This document shows, in pieces, positions 42,130-53,485 of a DNA stretch of 64,000 bases; positions within the stretch are counted from its first letter, which is position 1; each line of letters begins with the position of its first letter. The position numbers and the translations under genes are program-made. The notes under the pieces are model-generated. The model made no database searches and was not told the DNA's origin. It saw nothing but the letters and a program-made list of their open reading frames with translations. Source of the stretch: Rhizobium sp. Pop5 (GTDB lineage Bacteria > Pseudomonadota > Alphaproteobacteria > Rhizobiales > Rhizobiaceae); the NCBI RefSeq assembly GCF_024721175.1, contig NZ_CP099402.1, forward strand, positions 124,001-188,000, in the 5' to 3' direction.

Positions 42130-43038
42130 TCATGGCAGGACGGAGCGAGGCATGAAATCGTCTTCGCCCGGAATGGCTGGAAAGCGCTGCTGGCTCCAAT
42201 CCTGCTTCGCCTGCTCGATCCGTTCCGGCGAAGAGGAAACGAAGTTCCAATCCATGTATCGCGGCTCGGGAAACGGTTCGCCGCCGAGAAGCATCATCCG
42301 CGCGGCATGGTAGGCCGGCGCCCGGAGAATGATTTCGGCGCCGGGCTTCAGCACGATCAACTCGCCCTCGCCGAATATACCGGCCTGGCCGACGATCTCC
42401 ACCTCTCCCGTAACGACGTAGACGGCGCGTTCGACGTGCTCCGACCTGACCTGATATCGAGCGCCGCTGGTGAGTACGATCTCGGCATAAACCAGATCGG
42501 ACAGGGTCTTGACCGGCGCGGCGAGGCCGTCGGATGCTCCGGCGATCAGGGTGAATTCGACGCCGTCGGCGTAGAGTCTCGGCACATCGGATGCCGCGTG
42601 ATGGGCAAAGCTGGCGTCGATCTCTTCGAAGCGGGTAGGAAGGGCGACCCAGGCCTGAATACCGAAAAAGTCGCCTCCTGATAGCCTGCTCTCCGGCGAG
42701 GTGCGCTCCGAATGCACGATGCCGGAACCTGACGTCATCCAGTTCACGTCGCCGGGACGGATTGTCTGCACGCCGCCAAGGCTGTCGCGATGAATGATTT
42801 CGCCATCCGTCAGATAGGTGACGGCCGCGAGGCCGAGATGGGGATGCGCCGGCATGTCGAAGTCCGCGCCTGCCGCGAAGGCCTGTGGGCCGAGCTGTTC
42901 CAGGAAGACGAAGGGGCCGATCATGCGCTGGTGGGCGGCGGGCAGGATCCGCATGGAATCTACTCCATGTTCGGCGTGGCGCACTGTCGGAAGCCGGATG
43001 GCGTTTGCGCCGGAAAAGTCGCTTTGGAAGAGTGACAT
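42130..43038 (-). CDS. Pirin-family cupin protein
   Basis: The 302-residue protein has the pirin N-terminal cupin with metal-site residues: MPAHPHLGLAAVTYLTDGEIIHRDSLG (His pair), and then SGSGIVHSERTS. The second cupin and the pirin C domain follow (GEGELIVLKPGAEIILRAPAYHAARMMLLGGEP). Bacterial pirins are iron cupins, some with quercetinase activity; the in vivo role is often unclear. It appears monocistronic. Confidence 0.92.
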   Translation of the reverse strand: MSLFQSDFSGANAIRLPTVRHAEHGVDSMRILPAAHQRMIGPFVFLEQLGPQAFAAGADFDMPAHPHLGLAAVTYLTDGEIIHRDSLGGVQTIRPGDVNWMTSGSGIVHSERTSPESRLSGGDFFGIQAWVALPTRFEEIDASFAHHAASDVPRLYADGVEFTLIAGASDGLAAPVKTLSDLVYAEIVLTSGARYQVRSEHVERAVYVVTGEVEIVGQAGIFGEGELIVLKPGAEIILRAPAYHAARMMLLGGEPFPEPRYMDWNFVSSSPERIEQAKQDWSQQRFPAIPGEDDFMPRSVLP

Positions 43039-43496
43039 GGGCTCGGGTCTCCTTATGCACCGGCGCTTGGCGGCCGCATTCAGGCAAGGTTAGCGAGCGG
43101 TAATCTCGGTGGATATTATCGGGAAGTATCGAAACGGCTAAGCTTTGGTATCGGGTCGATAGCCGTACAGTCGGCACGCCATCGGCGAAATGCTGGTGCG
43201 CATCGACTGCGTGAATAAGGCCCTCTCCGTTTCCCGAGAAAACCCTCCCGGTAAGATAGGCTTTTGTTTGCTGAACACTACCACGCGGCTCAATGGCCGA
43301 AGGCCGCGTATTCTGGGAGTTTCCGTCCGTGAGCCGTGTTAACCGAACGCGACAGGGATGATGAACACAGGGGTTTTTTCGGTTTCACCCTGTGGCCGAC
43401 GAATTGGCAGGCGAGCGTCCCACCTGTCCGGCTCCGCTATCTCCGGCAGGAACGGGCCGCGTCCATGGGGGCGCGGCCTGTTCCTGTCTCTTTACC
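43039..43496. other. Intergenic stretch with a long GC hairpin
   Basis: No gene is seen in these 458 bases. The one structure is a 13-bp inverted repeat, GGAACGGGCCGCG (43449-43461) and CGCGGCCTGTTCC (43472-43484), with one mismatch. It lies 13 bp after the end of the minus-strand dehydratase gene and probably protects or ends its mRNA, though there is no T run. Confidence 0.55.
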
Positions 43497-44687
43497 TCAG
43501 GCGAAGGCGTAGGAGCCGTCCGGCCGCTTCGGCACGCGCCGCTGCCAGTGGATGTAGCCTTCCTCCTCCATGGCCTTTTCGTCCATTTCGACACCCCAAC
43601 CGGGCCGGTCGGGACGCAGTTCGAGATAACCGTCCTTCGGCAGATAGGGATCGACGACGTATCGGGTTTCCCCTTGGCGTTTCTCGATGTCGAGACCGCC
43701 ATAGACATAGGCCTGACCTTTCGGCAGCCGGTATTCTAGGATGCGGAAATTCTGCGCAGCGGCCGAGAAGTGAACGTTGACGGCCGTTGCAAGCGGCCCC
43801 ATCGGGTTGTGCGGTGCGACGCCGACGAAATAGGCTTCGGCAAGCGTAGCGATGCGGCGCATTTCGCTGATGCCGCCGACGACGCAGATGTCGGGCTGGA
43901 TCAGATCGGCGCCCTTGACCTGCAGCAGCCGCAGGAACTCGTTTCTGTTGTAAAGTGACTCTCCCGTTGCCAGGACGCAGTTCAGGCCCTGCTTCAGGTC
44001 GCCCCAGGCCTCGATATTCTCGGGGCGCAGCGGCTCTTCGTAAAACAGCGGGTCGTAGGGCGCCAGCGCATTGCCGAGCTGGCGCGCGGCGACCGGCTCG
44101 AAAATCTTCGCGTGGGCGTCGAAAGCGATCTCGTATTCGTCATTAACGGTTTCGCGAAGCGAACGGAAATAATCCGCTGACGCCTTCACGACATTGCCCC
44201 AGCGATGGGCATGCATGTCGATCCGCCAAGGGCTGAGCTTGAAGGCAGTGAATCCCCATTCTTCCTTCAGGCGGTCGAATTCCTCGCGGGCGGCCGGCGC
44301 ATCGGGCGCGGTGTAAACGCCGGCATAGACCTTGATGCGGTCGCGCACCTCGCCTCCGAGCAGCTTGTAGACAGGCACGTTCGCCGCCTTTGCCGCAAGG
44401 TCCCACAGGCAGTGATCGAGCGCGGAGATCGCAGCGAGCCCCAGCGCGCCCGGCGGGAACCGGCTCTGCTGGATCAAGAGGTTGACGAGGTACTCGACCC
44501 GCGTCGGGTCCTGGCCTGATATAAAGCCGTAGAGATAATCGAGCAGCGGCGGCAGCGCCTTGTCGGGGCCGTGATTGTAGCATTCGCCCCAGCCCGTAAG
44601 ACCGTCATCGGTATCGAGGGCGACGATCACGCGGGGGCGGTCCTTATCGCGGGTCATGAAAACCCGCATACGGTCGATCTTCATCAT
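43497..44687 (-). CDS. Enolase-superfamily sugar-acid dehydratase (galactonate/galactarate type)
   Basis: The 396-residue protein belongs to the mandelate racemase/muconate lactonising group with the galactonate-dehydratase-like residue set: D190 and H192 (FDAHAK), E217/E218 (FYEEPL), E243 (ATGESL) and H293 (VAPHNPMGPLA). It should dehydrate an aldonic or aldaric acid to a 2-keto-3-deoxy product. It is the last gene of the minus-strand block that starts with a Dpp-type binding protein. Uronate dehydrogenase, lactonase and a DapA-family enzyme are encoded in the divergent block, so an aldarate such as galactarate is a reasonable substrate guess. Exact specificity cannot be read from the sequence. 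Confidence 0.88.
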   Translation of the reverse strand: MMKIDRMRVFMTRDKDRPRVIVALDTDDGLTGWGECYNHGPDKALPPLLDYLYGFISGQDPTRVEYLVNLLIQQSRFPPGALGLAAISALDHCLWDLAAKAANVPVYKLLGGEVRDRIKVYAGVYTAPDAPAAREEFDRLKEEWGFTAFKLSPWRIDMHAHRWGNVVKASADYFRSLRETVNDEYEIAFDAHAKIFEPVAARQLGNALAPYDPLFYEEPLRPENIEAWGDLKQGLNCVLATGESLYNRNEFLRLLQVKGADLIQPDICVVGGISEMRRIATLAEAYFVGVAPHNPMGPLATAVNVHFSAAAQNFRILEYRLPKGQAYVYGGLDIEKRQGETRYVVDPYLPKDGYLELRPDRPGWGVEMDEKAMEEEGYIHWQRRVPKRPDGSYAFA

Positions 44688-44737
44688 TCTGTCCTTCTAG
44701 CGATTGAAATGAGAAATGTTCGGATCCCGGGCGATCT

Positions 44738-46458
<1,721 letters not shown>

Positions 46459-46465
46459 GCCGGCC

Positions 46466-47587
46466 TCATTTGTTGTAGGGGTCGGCTGCATCGCGCAGGC
46501 CGTCGCCGAGAAGGTTGAGCGCCATGACGGCGACCACGACGGCGCAGCCCGGCATGAAGAGCCAGGGTGCCGTGGCGATCGAGCGGATGTTCTGGGCCTC
46601 GCGCAGCAGCACGCCCCAGGAGATCGTCGGCGGTTGCAGGCCGAGCCCGAGGAAGGAGAGCGAGGTTTCGGCCAGGATCATCGCCGGCACCGCGAGCGTG
46701 ATCGAGGCGATGATGTGGCTGGCGAAACTCGGCAGCATGTGGCGGAAGATGATGCGTCCTTCGCGAACGCCGTCGAGCCGTGCGGCGGCGACGAACTCCT
46801 CGGTGCGCAAGGACAGGAAGCGGCCGCGCACGACGCGGGCGAGTTGCGCCCAGCCGGTCAGCGACAGGATGATCGTGATCATCATATATTGCAACGTCGC
46901 CGGCCAATCCTGCGGCAGCGCCGCGGCCATCGCCAGCCAGATCGGGATCGTCGGCAGCGACAGGACGAAATCGATCAGCCGCTGCATGAAAAAATCGATG
47001 CGGCCACCGTAGTAGCCCGAGATTCCGCCGAGCACGATGCCGAGCATCAGCGAGAAGAAGACGCCGACGAGGCCGATCGACAGCGAGACCTGCGAGCCCT
47101 GCACCGTTCGGCTGAAGACGTCGCGCCCAAGCCTGTCGGCGCCGAAGAGAAGCAGCGGCGTCGTCTTGTCGGGCGAAGCGAGCAGGTGGATGTTGCTATT
47201 GAAGAGGCCGAGCACGGAATATTCGTAGCCGCTCCCGAAAAGCCGCACATCGATGCGCTTCGTCGTGTCCTCCTTGAAGATCGCCGCCAGTGTTTCCGGA
47301 TCGCGGGTGAGCTTCATCTGGTAATAATGCAGCCCGAAGGAAAAGCCGTTCGTCGTGTCGATCAGGTGCAATCTCTGCGGCGGGTGAAACGTCGCCCGGG
47401 CATTCTGCAGGTTCGGATCGTTGATGGCGAAGAAGCCGGGAACAAGCGCGACGATATACATCATCACGGTGACGACGAGCGCCACCATGGCGAGTTTATG
47501 CCGACGGAAGGCCCACCAGATGAGCTGCCATTGCGATGCGACGGCGGCGCGATCCGGCTGCAGGTTTGTAATGGTGATGTCGGCCAC
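46466..47587 (-). CDS. Dpp/Opp-type ABC permease (C subunit)
   Basis: The 373-residue permease has an N-terminal OppC_N segment, a large periplasmic insert (about residues 60-140) and the permease domain with HXGADRLGRDVFSR-type motif FGADRLGRDVFSRTVQGSQVSLSIGL. The EAA loop is EEFVAAARLDGVREGRIIFRHMLPSFASHIIASI. The long insert (HPPQRLHLIDTTNGFSFGLHYYQMKLTRD...) is typical of the carbohydrate-oligomer subgroup rather than of dipeptide permeases. It lies 7 bp before the ATPase gene. Confidence 0.9.
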   Translation of the reverse strand: MADITITNLQPDRAAVASQWQLIWWAFRRHKLAMVALVVTVMMYIVALVPGFFAINDPNLQNARATFHPPQRLHLIDTTNGFSFGLHYYQMKLTRDPETLAAIFKEDTTKRIDVRLFGSGYEYSVLGLFNSNIHLLASPDKTTPLLLFGADRLGRDVFSRTVQGSQVSLSIGLVGVFFSLMLGIVLGGISGYYGGRIDFFMQRLIDFVLSLPTIPIWLAMAAALPQDWPATLQYMMITIILSLTGWAQLARVVRGRFLSLRTEEFVAAARLDGVREGRIIFRHMLPSFASHIIASITLAVPAMILAETSLSFLGLGLQPPTISWGVLLREAQNIRSIATAPWLFMPGCAVVVAVMALNLLGDGLRDAADPYNK

Positions 47588-47596
47588 GTCAGCCTC

Positions 47597-48583
47597 CTAT
47601 TCCAGCCGGATGCGCGGATCGACCAGCGCCAGAAGAATGTCGCTGATCAGAGAGCCGATCAGCGTCAGCGCGCAGATCAGCAGGACGAAGGCGCCGGCAA
47701 GATACATGTCCTGGGCCATCAGTGCCTGCAGCAGCAAGGGTGCGGCTGTCGGCAGGTTGAGGACGATCGCGACGACGACCGAGCCGGAAATCAGGTTGGG
47801 AAGCAGCCAGGCGATGGTCGAGATGAACGGATTGAGCGCGATCATCAGAGGATATTTCATCAGCAGCCGGAATTCCGAGAGGCCCTTTGCCCGCGCGGTG
47901 ACCACGTAAGGTTTCGGCAGTTCGTCCAGCATGTTGGCGCGCATGACGCGGATGAGGCTCGCCGTCGAGGAGACGGCAAGAATGATAACCGGGAGCCAGA
48001 GATGGGTCAGGAGATCGAGCATCTTGGCAAAGCTCCAGGGCGCCGTCTCATATTCCGGCGAAAACAGCCCGCCGACATCCTGGCCGAATTCGACCGCCGC
48101 GATATACATCAGCACCAGCGCCAGCAGGAATGACGGAACCGACAGGCCGAAGAAGGCGAAGGCCGTAAACAGATAGTCCCCGATCGAATATTTCTTCACG
48201 GCGGAAAAGACGCCGATCGGCAGCGCGATCGCCCAGGTGGCGATCAATGTCGAAAGGGCGAGCACCAGGGTCAGCGCCATGCGCTCCCAAATGAGATCCG
48301 AGACCGGCTGCTGCCACTCGAAGGAAATGCCGAAATCGCCGCGCGAGAGGATGCCCCAGATCCATTTGAAATATTGGATGAGCATCGGATCATCGAGACC
48401 GAAACGCTCACGCAGCTGCGCGGCCGTGTTCTGGTCGACGATCTCGTTGGATGCCGCGAGCGTCGCGATATAGGTCGTGACGTAGTCGCCCGGCGGCAGC
48501 TGGATCAGCACGAAAGCCAGGAAGCTGACGGCAAAAAGCGATGGAATCATCCATAAGAAGCGTTTGGCGATGAACACCAGCAT
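47597..48583 (-). CDS. Dpp/Opp-type ABC permease (B subunit)
   Basis: The 328-residue permease starts MLVFIAKRFLWMIPSLFAVSFLAFVLIQLPPGDY, the standard head of the B subunit. It has an EAA loop (ELPKPYVVTARAKGLSEFRLLMKYPLMIALNPFIS) and ends near SLISDILLALVDPRIRLE. The open frame extends upstream, but those residues have no permease features. It lies 9 bp before the C subunit and 118 bp after the binding protein gene. Confidence 0.92.
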   Translation of the reverse strand: MLVFIAKRFLWMIPSLFAVSFLAFVLIQLPPGDYVTTYIATLAASNEIVDQNTAAQLRERFGLDDPMLIQYFKWIWGILSRGDFGISFEWQQPVSDLIWERMALTLVLALSTLIATWAIALPIGVFSAVKKYSIGDYLFTAFAFFGLSVPSFLLALVLMYIAAVEFGQDVGGLFSPEYETAPWSFAKMLDLLTHLWLPVIILAVSSTASLIRVMRANMLDELPKPYVVTARAKGLSEFRLLMKYPLMIALNPFISTIAWLLPNLISGSVVVAIVLNLPTAAPLLLQALMAQDMYLAGAFVLLICALTLIGSLISDILLALVDPRIRLE

Positions 48584-48701
48584 GAGGCGTCTCCCGGCTT
48601 GGACGCCGCCCTCCGGCCCTTTCGGCTTCACGACCGCAAGGGGGGAGGACGAACCTGAAACAAGGCGCCGTGCCTGACGGTACGGCGCCTGAAGATCGAA
48701 A

Positions 48702-50639
48702 TCAGCTCGTGAAGGTGAACTGCTGGGGCATCGCCGGCCCCGGGTTGGGCCAGGACCAGCTGTCCGGCTCTTTCTCGGGAACATTGCGCAGATTGTTGCG
48801 GATGATGCCGAAGCCGCCGACGGCAAGGCAGAGACCCACCGTCTCGAATTCTTCCGCCGCGATATCGAAGATCTGCTTCATGATCGCGCCGCGCTTGTCG
48901 AGATCGGCCGTCGAACGCGCCTCGTCGAAGAGCTTCATGCGCTTCTTCTGGCTTTCCGGCGGCTCCTCGCCACGCGCGCCGTTGGACGTATACCAGAGCG
49001 TCCACGGAATGGCATAACGCGATCCTTGCGGATGGAAAGCGAAGAAATCGCGCGGATCGAGCATCGGATCGAGTCCACCCGGCCCCGGCCAGACCTGCGC
49101 ATCATGGGCATTGTCATCGCCGCGGGTGTAGTAGAGCGCCCGCTCGATCGTGTTGACCTTCATGTCGATGCCGATCTGGGCCCAATGCGTCTTGACCAGT
49201 TCCAGCGCATCGACGAGGTCGGGATAGAGCGTCGGAATGACGTCGACCGAGAAGAACACCTTCTGCCCGTCCGGGCGAAGGCGGAAGCCGTCGCCGCCTT
49301 TCTTGTAGCCCGCTTGATCGAGCATCGCGCCCGCCTTGTCGGCATCGAATTCGGTGAACTGGCGCGCATATTTCTCGTGATACCAGGGATGGGTCGGACG
49401 CGGTCCGGCCTGATAGGGCTCGCTCTGCCCGAAATAGACAATGTCGATGAGCTCCTGGCGATTGAGACCGATCGACAGCGCCTGCCGGAACGACTTGTCC
49501 GCAAACATCTTGCGCATGGCAGGATCTTTATGGGTGATGTTGAAGTAGATCTGGCACTGCTGCGAGGCCGAAGGCACCAGCGTCAGCAGACGGTAATCGC
49601 CCTTCTGCATGTTCTGGGAGAGCGTCGGCTTGTTGGCGAGCACGCTGATGTGGCGCTCCTGGATATCGATCTTTCCGGAGATGACGTTCAACATCAGCGA
49701 CTCGACGTCCTGCGAGATGCCGAAGTTGATTTCATCGATATAGGGAAGCTGGTTGCCTGATGTATCGACCTGCCAGAAATAGGGGTTGCGCGTCATGACG
49801 ACGCGCGTCGCACCGCCGGCATAGGGCTCCTTGACGACCCATGGATCGAGCGTCGGCTTGTCGACATTGCCCCAGCGCGAGGGGATTTCGATGTCGCCGC
49901 AGCGGCTGCGGAACAATTCCGTCCAGCTCGTGACGCCCGCCTTCTTCGCATCGGCTTCGACGTTTGGATTATATTTCGGCAGGAACTGGCTGCAATAATG
50001 CTTCGGGAAGAGCGTCGGGTGTTGGCCGAGCGGCGTGGCGAGGTTTTCCAGATAAAGGGCGTTCGCCGCCGCGAAGGTGAATTTCACCGTATGATCGTCG
50101 ATCTTTTCGACCGTGACCGGCTTGCCGGCGACGGAAAGCTGCGCCGGCGTCGAGCTGTAAAGCTCGGTGTTCTTGACGCAGTCCTCGATCGCGAAAACGA
50201 TATCGTCTGATGTAAAGGGATGACCGTCGGACCAGCGCACGCCTTCGATCAGGTGGAAGGTGAATTGCGTTGCATCGTCACTGACCTCCCAACGTTCGGC
50301 AAGGTTCGGCTGCACGGCGGTAAAATCCAGGTTCCAGCGCACGAGGCTCTGGTTGCCGACCATGCGCAGGATGCCGTTATGGTCCGACGAACCGCGCAGG
50401 CCGCGACGCAGCGTGCCGCCATAGGTGCCGACCTTCTCGTAGGGCGTCACCACCATCGGCTTTTTCGGCAGGCGCTCGGCCAGCGGCGGCAGTTTGCCGT
50501 CCTTGACGAGCTGCGCCAGAGCAGGCGCTTCGCCGCCTGCGGCGAAGGCGCGACCGGCAATCGACAGTGCCGCGACACCGGCCATGCCACCGAGCACGGC
50601 GCGGCGGGTGACGCCGCCAGACAGTATTTCATTGGACAT
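48702..50639 (-). CDS. Dpp/Opp-type ABC substrate-binding protein (first system)
   Basis: The 645-residue SBP_bac_5 protein has a twin-arginine-type signal (GGVTRRAVLGGMAGVAALSIAGRAFAAGG). The typical features follow: LAERWEVSDDATQFTFHLIEGVRWSDGHPFTSDDIVFAIEDC in the first lobe, and FNITHKDPAMRKMFADKSFRQALSIGLNRQELI in the second. It is about 100 residues longer than dipeptide binders, as in binding proteins for oligosaccharides and sugar-acid oligomers. It is the first gene of the minus-strand block and divergent from the GntR regulator. Confidence 0.9.
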   Translation of the reverse strand: MSNEILSGGVTRRAVLGGMAGVAALSIAGRAFAAGGEAPALAQLVKDGKLPPLAERLPKKPMVVTPYEKVGTYGGTLRRGLRGSSDHNGILRMVGNQSLVRWNLDFTAVQPNLAERWEVSDDATQFTFHLIEGVRWSDGHPFTSDDIVFAIEDCVKNTELYSSTPAQLSVAGKPVTVEKIDDHTVKFTFAAANALYLENLATPLGQHPTLFPKHYCSQFLPKYNPNVEADAKKAGVTSWTELFRSRCGDIEIPSRWGNVDKPTLDPWVVKEPYAGGATRVVMTRNPYFWQVDTSGNQLPYIDEINFGISQDVESLMLNVISGKIDIQERHISVLANKPTLSQNMQKGDYRLLTLVPSASQQCQIYFNITHKDPAMRKMFADKSFRQALSIGLNRQELIDIVYFGQSEPYQAGPRPTHPWYHEKYARQFTEFDADKAGAMLDQAGYKKGGDGFRLRPDGQKVFFSVDVIPTLYPDLVDALELVKTHWAQIGIDMKVNTIERALYYTRGDDNAHDAQVWPGPGGLDPMLDPRDFFAFHPQGSRYAIPWTLWYTSNGARGEEPPESQKKRMKLFDEARSTADLDKRGAIMKQIFDIAAEEFETVGLCLAVGGFGIIRNNLRNVPEKEPDSWSWPNPGPAMPQQFTFTS

Positions 50640-51012
50640 CGAGTTCCTCCCTTTTTTATGCCGCTAAGGCTTGCGCCGGCTGGCGCGGCAGGCTCCCGAC
50701 CTGCCGCTTCGCGCCCTCCTCGGCGCTGCGGAGGAGACCATAGACACGTTCTCAAATGATTACAAGAGTTGACAGATAATTACAGATTAGATAGCGATAC
50801 AACATCAAGAATAGCGCTCAAGCCATTGGAAAGGCAGAATCGAGCGAAGGAAGACCATCGATCTGTCAGATGCTGTCCACAAAACATTACAGCAGGTGAC
50901 GGGCATCGCGCCATGCTGGCGCACGGTCGAGGTGGCATATTTGGCTTCTGCTCGCCGGGCGAAGAGCCGATGGGATGGATGGGCCATGGTGGCGGGAGAG
51001 AAAAGGACGATA
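50640..51012. promoter_or_regulatory. Divergent control region between the two transport blocks
   Basis: This 373-bp gap separates the minus-strand binding-protein gene from the GntR gene. The section 50750-50815 is clearly AT-rich and holds promoter-like elements on both strands (for example TTGACA at 50769 on plus). It is the natural place for a GntR operator, but no convincing palindrome was resolved by eye. No gene is seen. Confidence 0.5.
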
Positions 51013-51726
51013 ATGACGTTTGCTGTCGATGCCGTTTCCAACAGGGGCGCAACGCGCTTCAGCGACATCATCTACGAGAAGATCGTGGGGATGATCGCGG
51101 ACGGCAAATTTCCCGTGAACGAGCGACTGCCGTCGGAGACGAAGCTCGCCGCCGATTTCGGCGCGTCGCGGCCTGTGGTGCGCGAGGCTCTGGAGCGGCT
51201 GAGAACGGACGGCCTCGTCGTGTCGCGCAAGGGGTCCGGCTCCTATGTCAGGCAGCGGCCGGATTCGTCGATGCTGAAAATGGTTCCGGTCGGCTCGCTT
51301 GCGGATGTGCAGCGCTTCTTCGAGTTTCGCGCCGGCCTCGAGGCGGAGGCGGCGGAGCTTGCGGCGCGAAACTGGCAGCCTGCCGACAAGGAGCGGATCA
51401 TGGCAGCGCTTCTCGCAATCGAGCAATGTCTTGCGAATGGCGAGCTCGGCGCCGAGGAAGACCAGGCCCTGCATGATGCGATTGCGATGGCGACGGGCAA
51501 TCAGTTTCACATCACCGTGCGCGAATGGTTCAGACCGCATTTCGCCATCGGCCATTCGGTGACCCGAAGCCTGAGCCTGAAGCGCACGCCGGAGCAGATC
51601 CGCAGCGTGCAGGACGAGCATGCGGTGATCGTGGAGGCAATCTTCGCGCGGCGGGAAACCGAAGCGCACGATGCGATGAAGATACACATACTGAATGCGC
51701 GCGCCCGCATGTTCCAGGGCGTTTAA
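51013..51726 (+). CDS. GntR/FadR-family transcriptional regulator
   Basis: The 237-residue protein has a GntR winged helix (IIYEKIVGMIADGKFPVNERLPSETKLAADFGASRPVVREALERLRTDGLVVSRKGSGSYVRQ, about residues 20-81). It has an all-helical FCD ligand domain with the metal-type residues D in EEDQALHDAIA and H near QDEHAVIVEAI. FadR/FCD regulators commonly sense sugar acids such as uronates or aldonates, which agrees with the enzymes that follow. It lies at the centre of the divergent blocks and probably controls both. ATG 51013 follows AAGGACG; longer starts are not needed. Confidence 0.92.
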   Translation: MTFAVDAVSNRGATRFSDIIYEKIVGMIADGKFPVNERLPSETKLAADFGASRPVVREALERLRTDGLVVSRKGSGSYVRQRPDSSMLKMVPVGSLADVQRFFEFRAGLEAEAAELAARNWQPADKERIMAALLAIEQCLANGELGAEEDQALHDAIAMATGNQFHITVREWFRPHFAIGHSVTRSLSLKRTPEQIRSVQDEHAVIVEAIFARRETEAHDAMKIHILNARARMFQGV

Positions 51727-51747
51727 ACGATGAAGGGAGGACGGACG

Positions 51748-52578
51748 ATGAGACGGATCGCTGTGACGGGTGCTGCCGGACGTGTCGGAACGCTGCTGCG
51801 TCCGCTCCTACGGCCTCACGTCGAGCACCTCAGCCTGATCGACGTTCATGCGCCCGCCGAACTGGCTGAAAACGAAAGCTTCGTCCAGGCCGATTTAGCC
51901 AATCTCGACGAGGCGACGGCCGCTCTCAACGGCATCGACGGCGTCGTTCATCTTGCCGGCATCGCAAGCGGCATCGACATGAACGCCATATTGCAGGCGA
52001 ATGTGCTGGGCACGTACAATCTCTACGAGGCTGCCCGGATCAACGGGGTTGAGCGGATGGTCTACGCCTCGAGCAACCATGCGACCGGCTTTTATCCGCG
52101 CGGCGAGGTCGTATCGCCGCTCGATCCGATGCGACCGGATAGCCCCTACGGGCTTTCCAAATGCTGGGGCGAACTGGTGGCAGGGCTCTATTACGACACG
52201 TCAGGCATCCGCACCCTTTCCATCCGCATCGGCAATGCGGGCACCTATCCCAACAGCGAGCGAGCGATAGCGATCTGGATCAGCGCGCGGGATCTGGCGC
52301 AATTGGTTCGCATCGGGCTCACCCATCCGCTGATCGCCGCAACTGTCGTCTACGGCGTTTCCGATGCGGACGAGAAATGGTGGGACAATGATCTTGCGAC
52401 GCGCCTCGGCTACCTCCCGCAAGACCGCCCGCGCGATCACGCCCGCATCGAGCAGGTGGCCGAGGGCCGGATTGCACTGGCGTTCCAGGGCGGGGGTTTC
52501 TGCGAATACAATCACGATGGCGACATCCGCATGCGCGATGCCGAGGGGCTCGTCAAAAAACTGGAGACGGTCTCGTGA
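51748..52578 (+). CDS. udh: NAD-dependent epimerase/dehydrogenase, uronate dehydrogenase type
   Basis: The 276-residue extended-SDR protein has the NAD motif VTGAAGRVGTLL. It also has VHLAGIASGIDMNAILQANVLGTYNLYEAA and VYASSNHATGFYPRGE, with the catalytic YGLSK pair. The SSNHATGFYP segment and the short length are characteristic of uronate dehydrogenases of Agrobacterium and Pseudomonas, which oxidise galacturonate or glucuronate to the aldarolactone. ATG 51748 follows a strong GGGAGG site, better than the ATG at 51730. The stop overlaps the next gene (GTGA), a lactonase-like protein, which would act on the product. Confidence 0.82.
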   Translation: MRRIAVTGAAGRVGTLLRPLLRPHVEHLSLIDVHAPAELAENESFVQADLANLDEATAALNGIDGVVHLAGIASGIDMNAILQANVLGTYNLYEAARINGVERMVYASSNHATGFYPRGEVVSPLDPMRPDSPYGLSKCWGELVAGLYYDTSGIRTLSIRIGNAGTYPNSERAIAIWISARDLAQLVRIGLTHPLIAATVVYGVSDADEKWWDNDLATRLGYLPQDRPRDHARIEQVAEGRIALAFQGGGFCEYNHDGDIRMRDAEGLVKKLETVS

Positions 52579-53453
52579 CGGCGCCGCGTATCATTGAACC
52601 GAAGGTGCGTTCGGTGCTGCAGCAGCCGCTGACGGTCGGTGAATCGCCGGTATGGGACGAAGAGACCGGCGCCCTGTGGCTCGTCGATATCCTGGCGCCG
52701 GCGATCGTCCGGCTCTCGGCAGACGGCAAGGTCGACCGCTTCGACATGCCTTCCGCGGTCAGCTGTCTCGGGCTTTGCCGCGACAACAGGATCGTCGTCG
52801 GCCTCCAGACCGGCGTCCATCTCTTCGATCCCGTCTCCCGCCATCTCGAATTTCTGTGCGATCCGGTCGGGCGTGAGATGATCGGCCGCCTTAACGACGG
52901 CAAGGTCGGGCCCGACGGTCACTTCTGGGTGGGCTCGATCAGCGAAGCCAAGCCACAGGTAAATGATGCGGCGCTCTTCCGCGTCGGCGCTGATGGCAGC
53001 GCGCGCACGGTCGCAACGGGACTGACGAGCTCCAACGGCCTTGCCTGGTCGCCGGGCGGCCGGCGCATGTATCACTCCGACAGCCGGCAATGTTTCCTGC
53101 AGGCTTTCGATTTCGATCCTGAAACGGGCGCGCTTGGCGCCGCGCGCCGGCTGCGCAGCTTTACCGAAGAACAAGGCCGCCCCGATGGAGCGACGACCGA
53201 TCGCGAGGGGTTTTACTGGAGCGCAGGCGTCTCCGCCGGCCGCCTCAACCGCATATCGAGCGCAGGCGAAATCGCCGAGATCTACATTCTGCCGGTCGCC
53301 GCACCGACCATGCCGTGTTTCGGAGGGCCTGACCTCAGCACTCTCTACGTCACCAGCCTGTCGACCGACCGCACAGGACGTTTCCAGGCGGGGACGGTCA
53401 TTGCCTTCGATGTGGATGCGGAAGGCCTGCCGCCATTCCGCTTCGGCATCTGA
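52575..53453 (+). CDS. SMP-30/gluconolactonase-family protein
   Basis: The 292-residue beta-propeller protein has the family motifs GESPVWDEETGALWLVDI (metal Glu), GRLNDGKVGPDGHFWVGSI (Asn and Asp ligands), GLTSSNGLAWSPGGRRMYHSDS and PDGATTDREGFYWSAG. It would open a sugar lactone, here plausibly the aldarolactone made by the overlapping dehydrogenase. The start is GTG at 52575 within the stop of the previous gene. The protein should be cytoplasmic (no signal peptide). Confidence 0.9.
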   Translation: MTAPRIIEPKVRSVLQQPLTVGESPVWDEETGALWLVDILAPAIVRLSADGKVDRFDMPSAVSCLGLCRDNRIVVGLQTGVHLFDPVSRHLEFLCDPVGREMIGRLNDGKVGPDGHFWVGSISEAKPQVNDAALFRVGADGSARTVATGLTSSNGLAWSPGGRRMYHSDSRQCFLQAFDFDPETGALGAARRLRSFTEEQGRPDGATTDREGFYWSAGVSAGRLNRISSAGEIAEIYILPVAAPTMPCFGGPDLSTLYVTSLSTDRTGRFQAGTVIAFDVDAEGLPPFRFGI

Positions 53454-53485
53454 TCATCTGGATGGAAAGGTAACGGGGAAGAAAA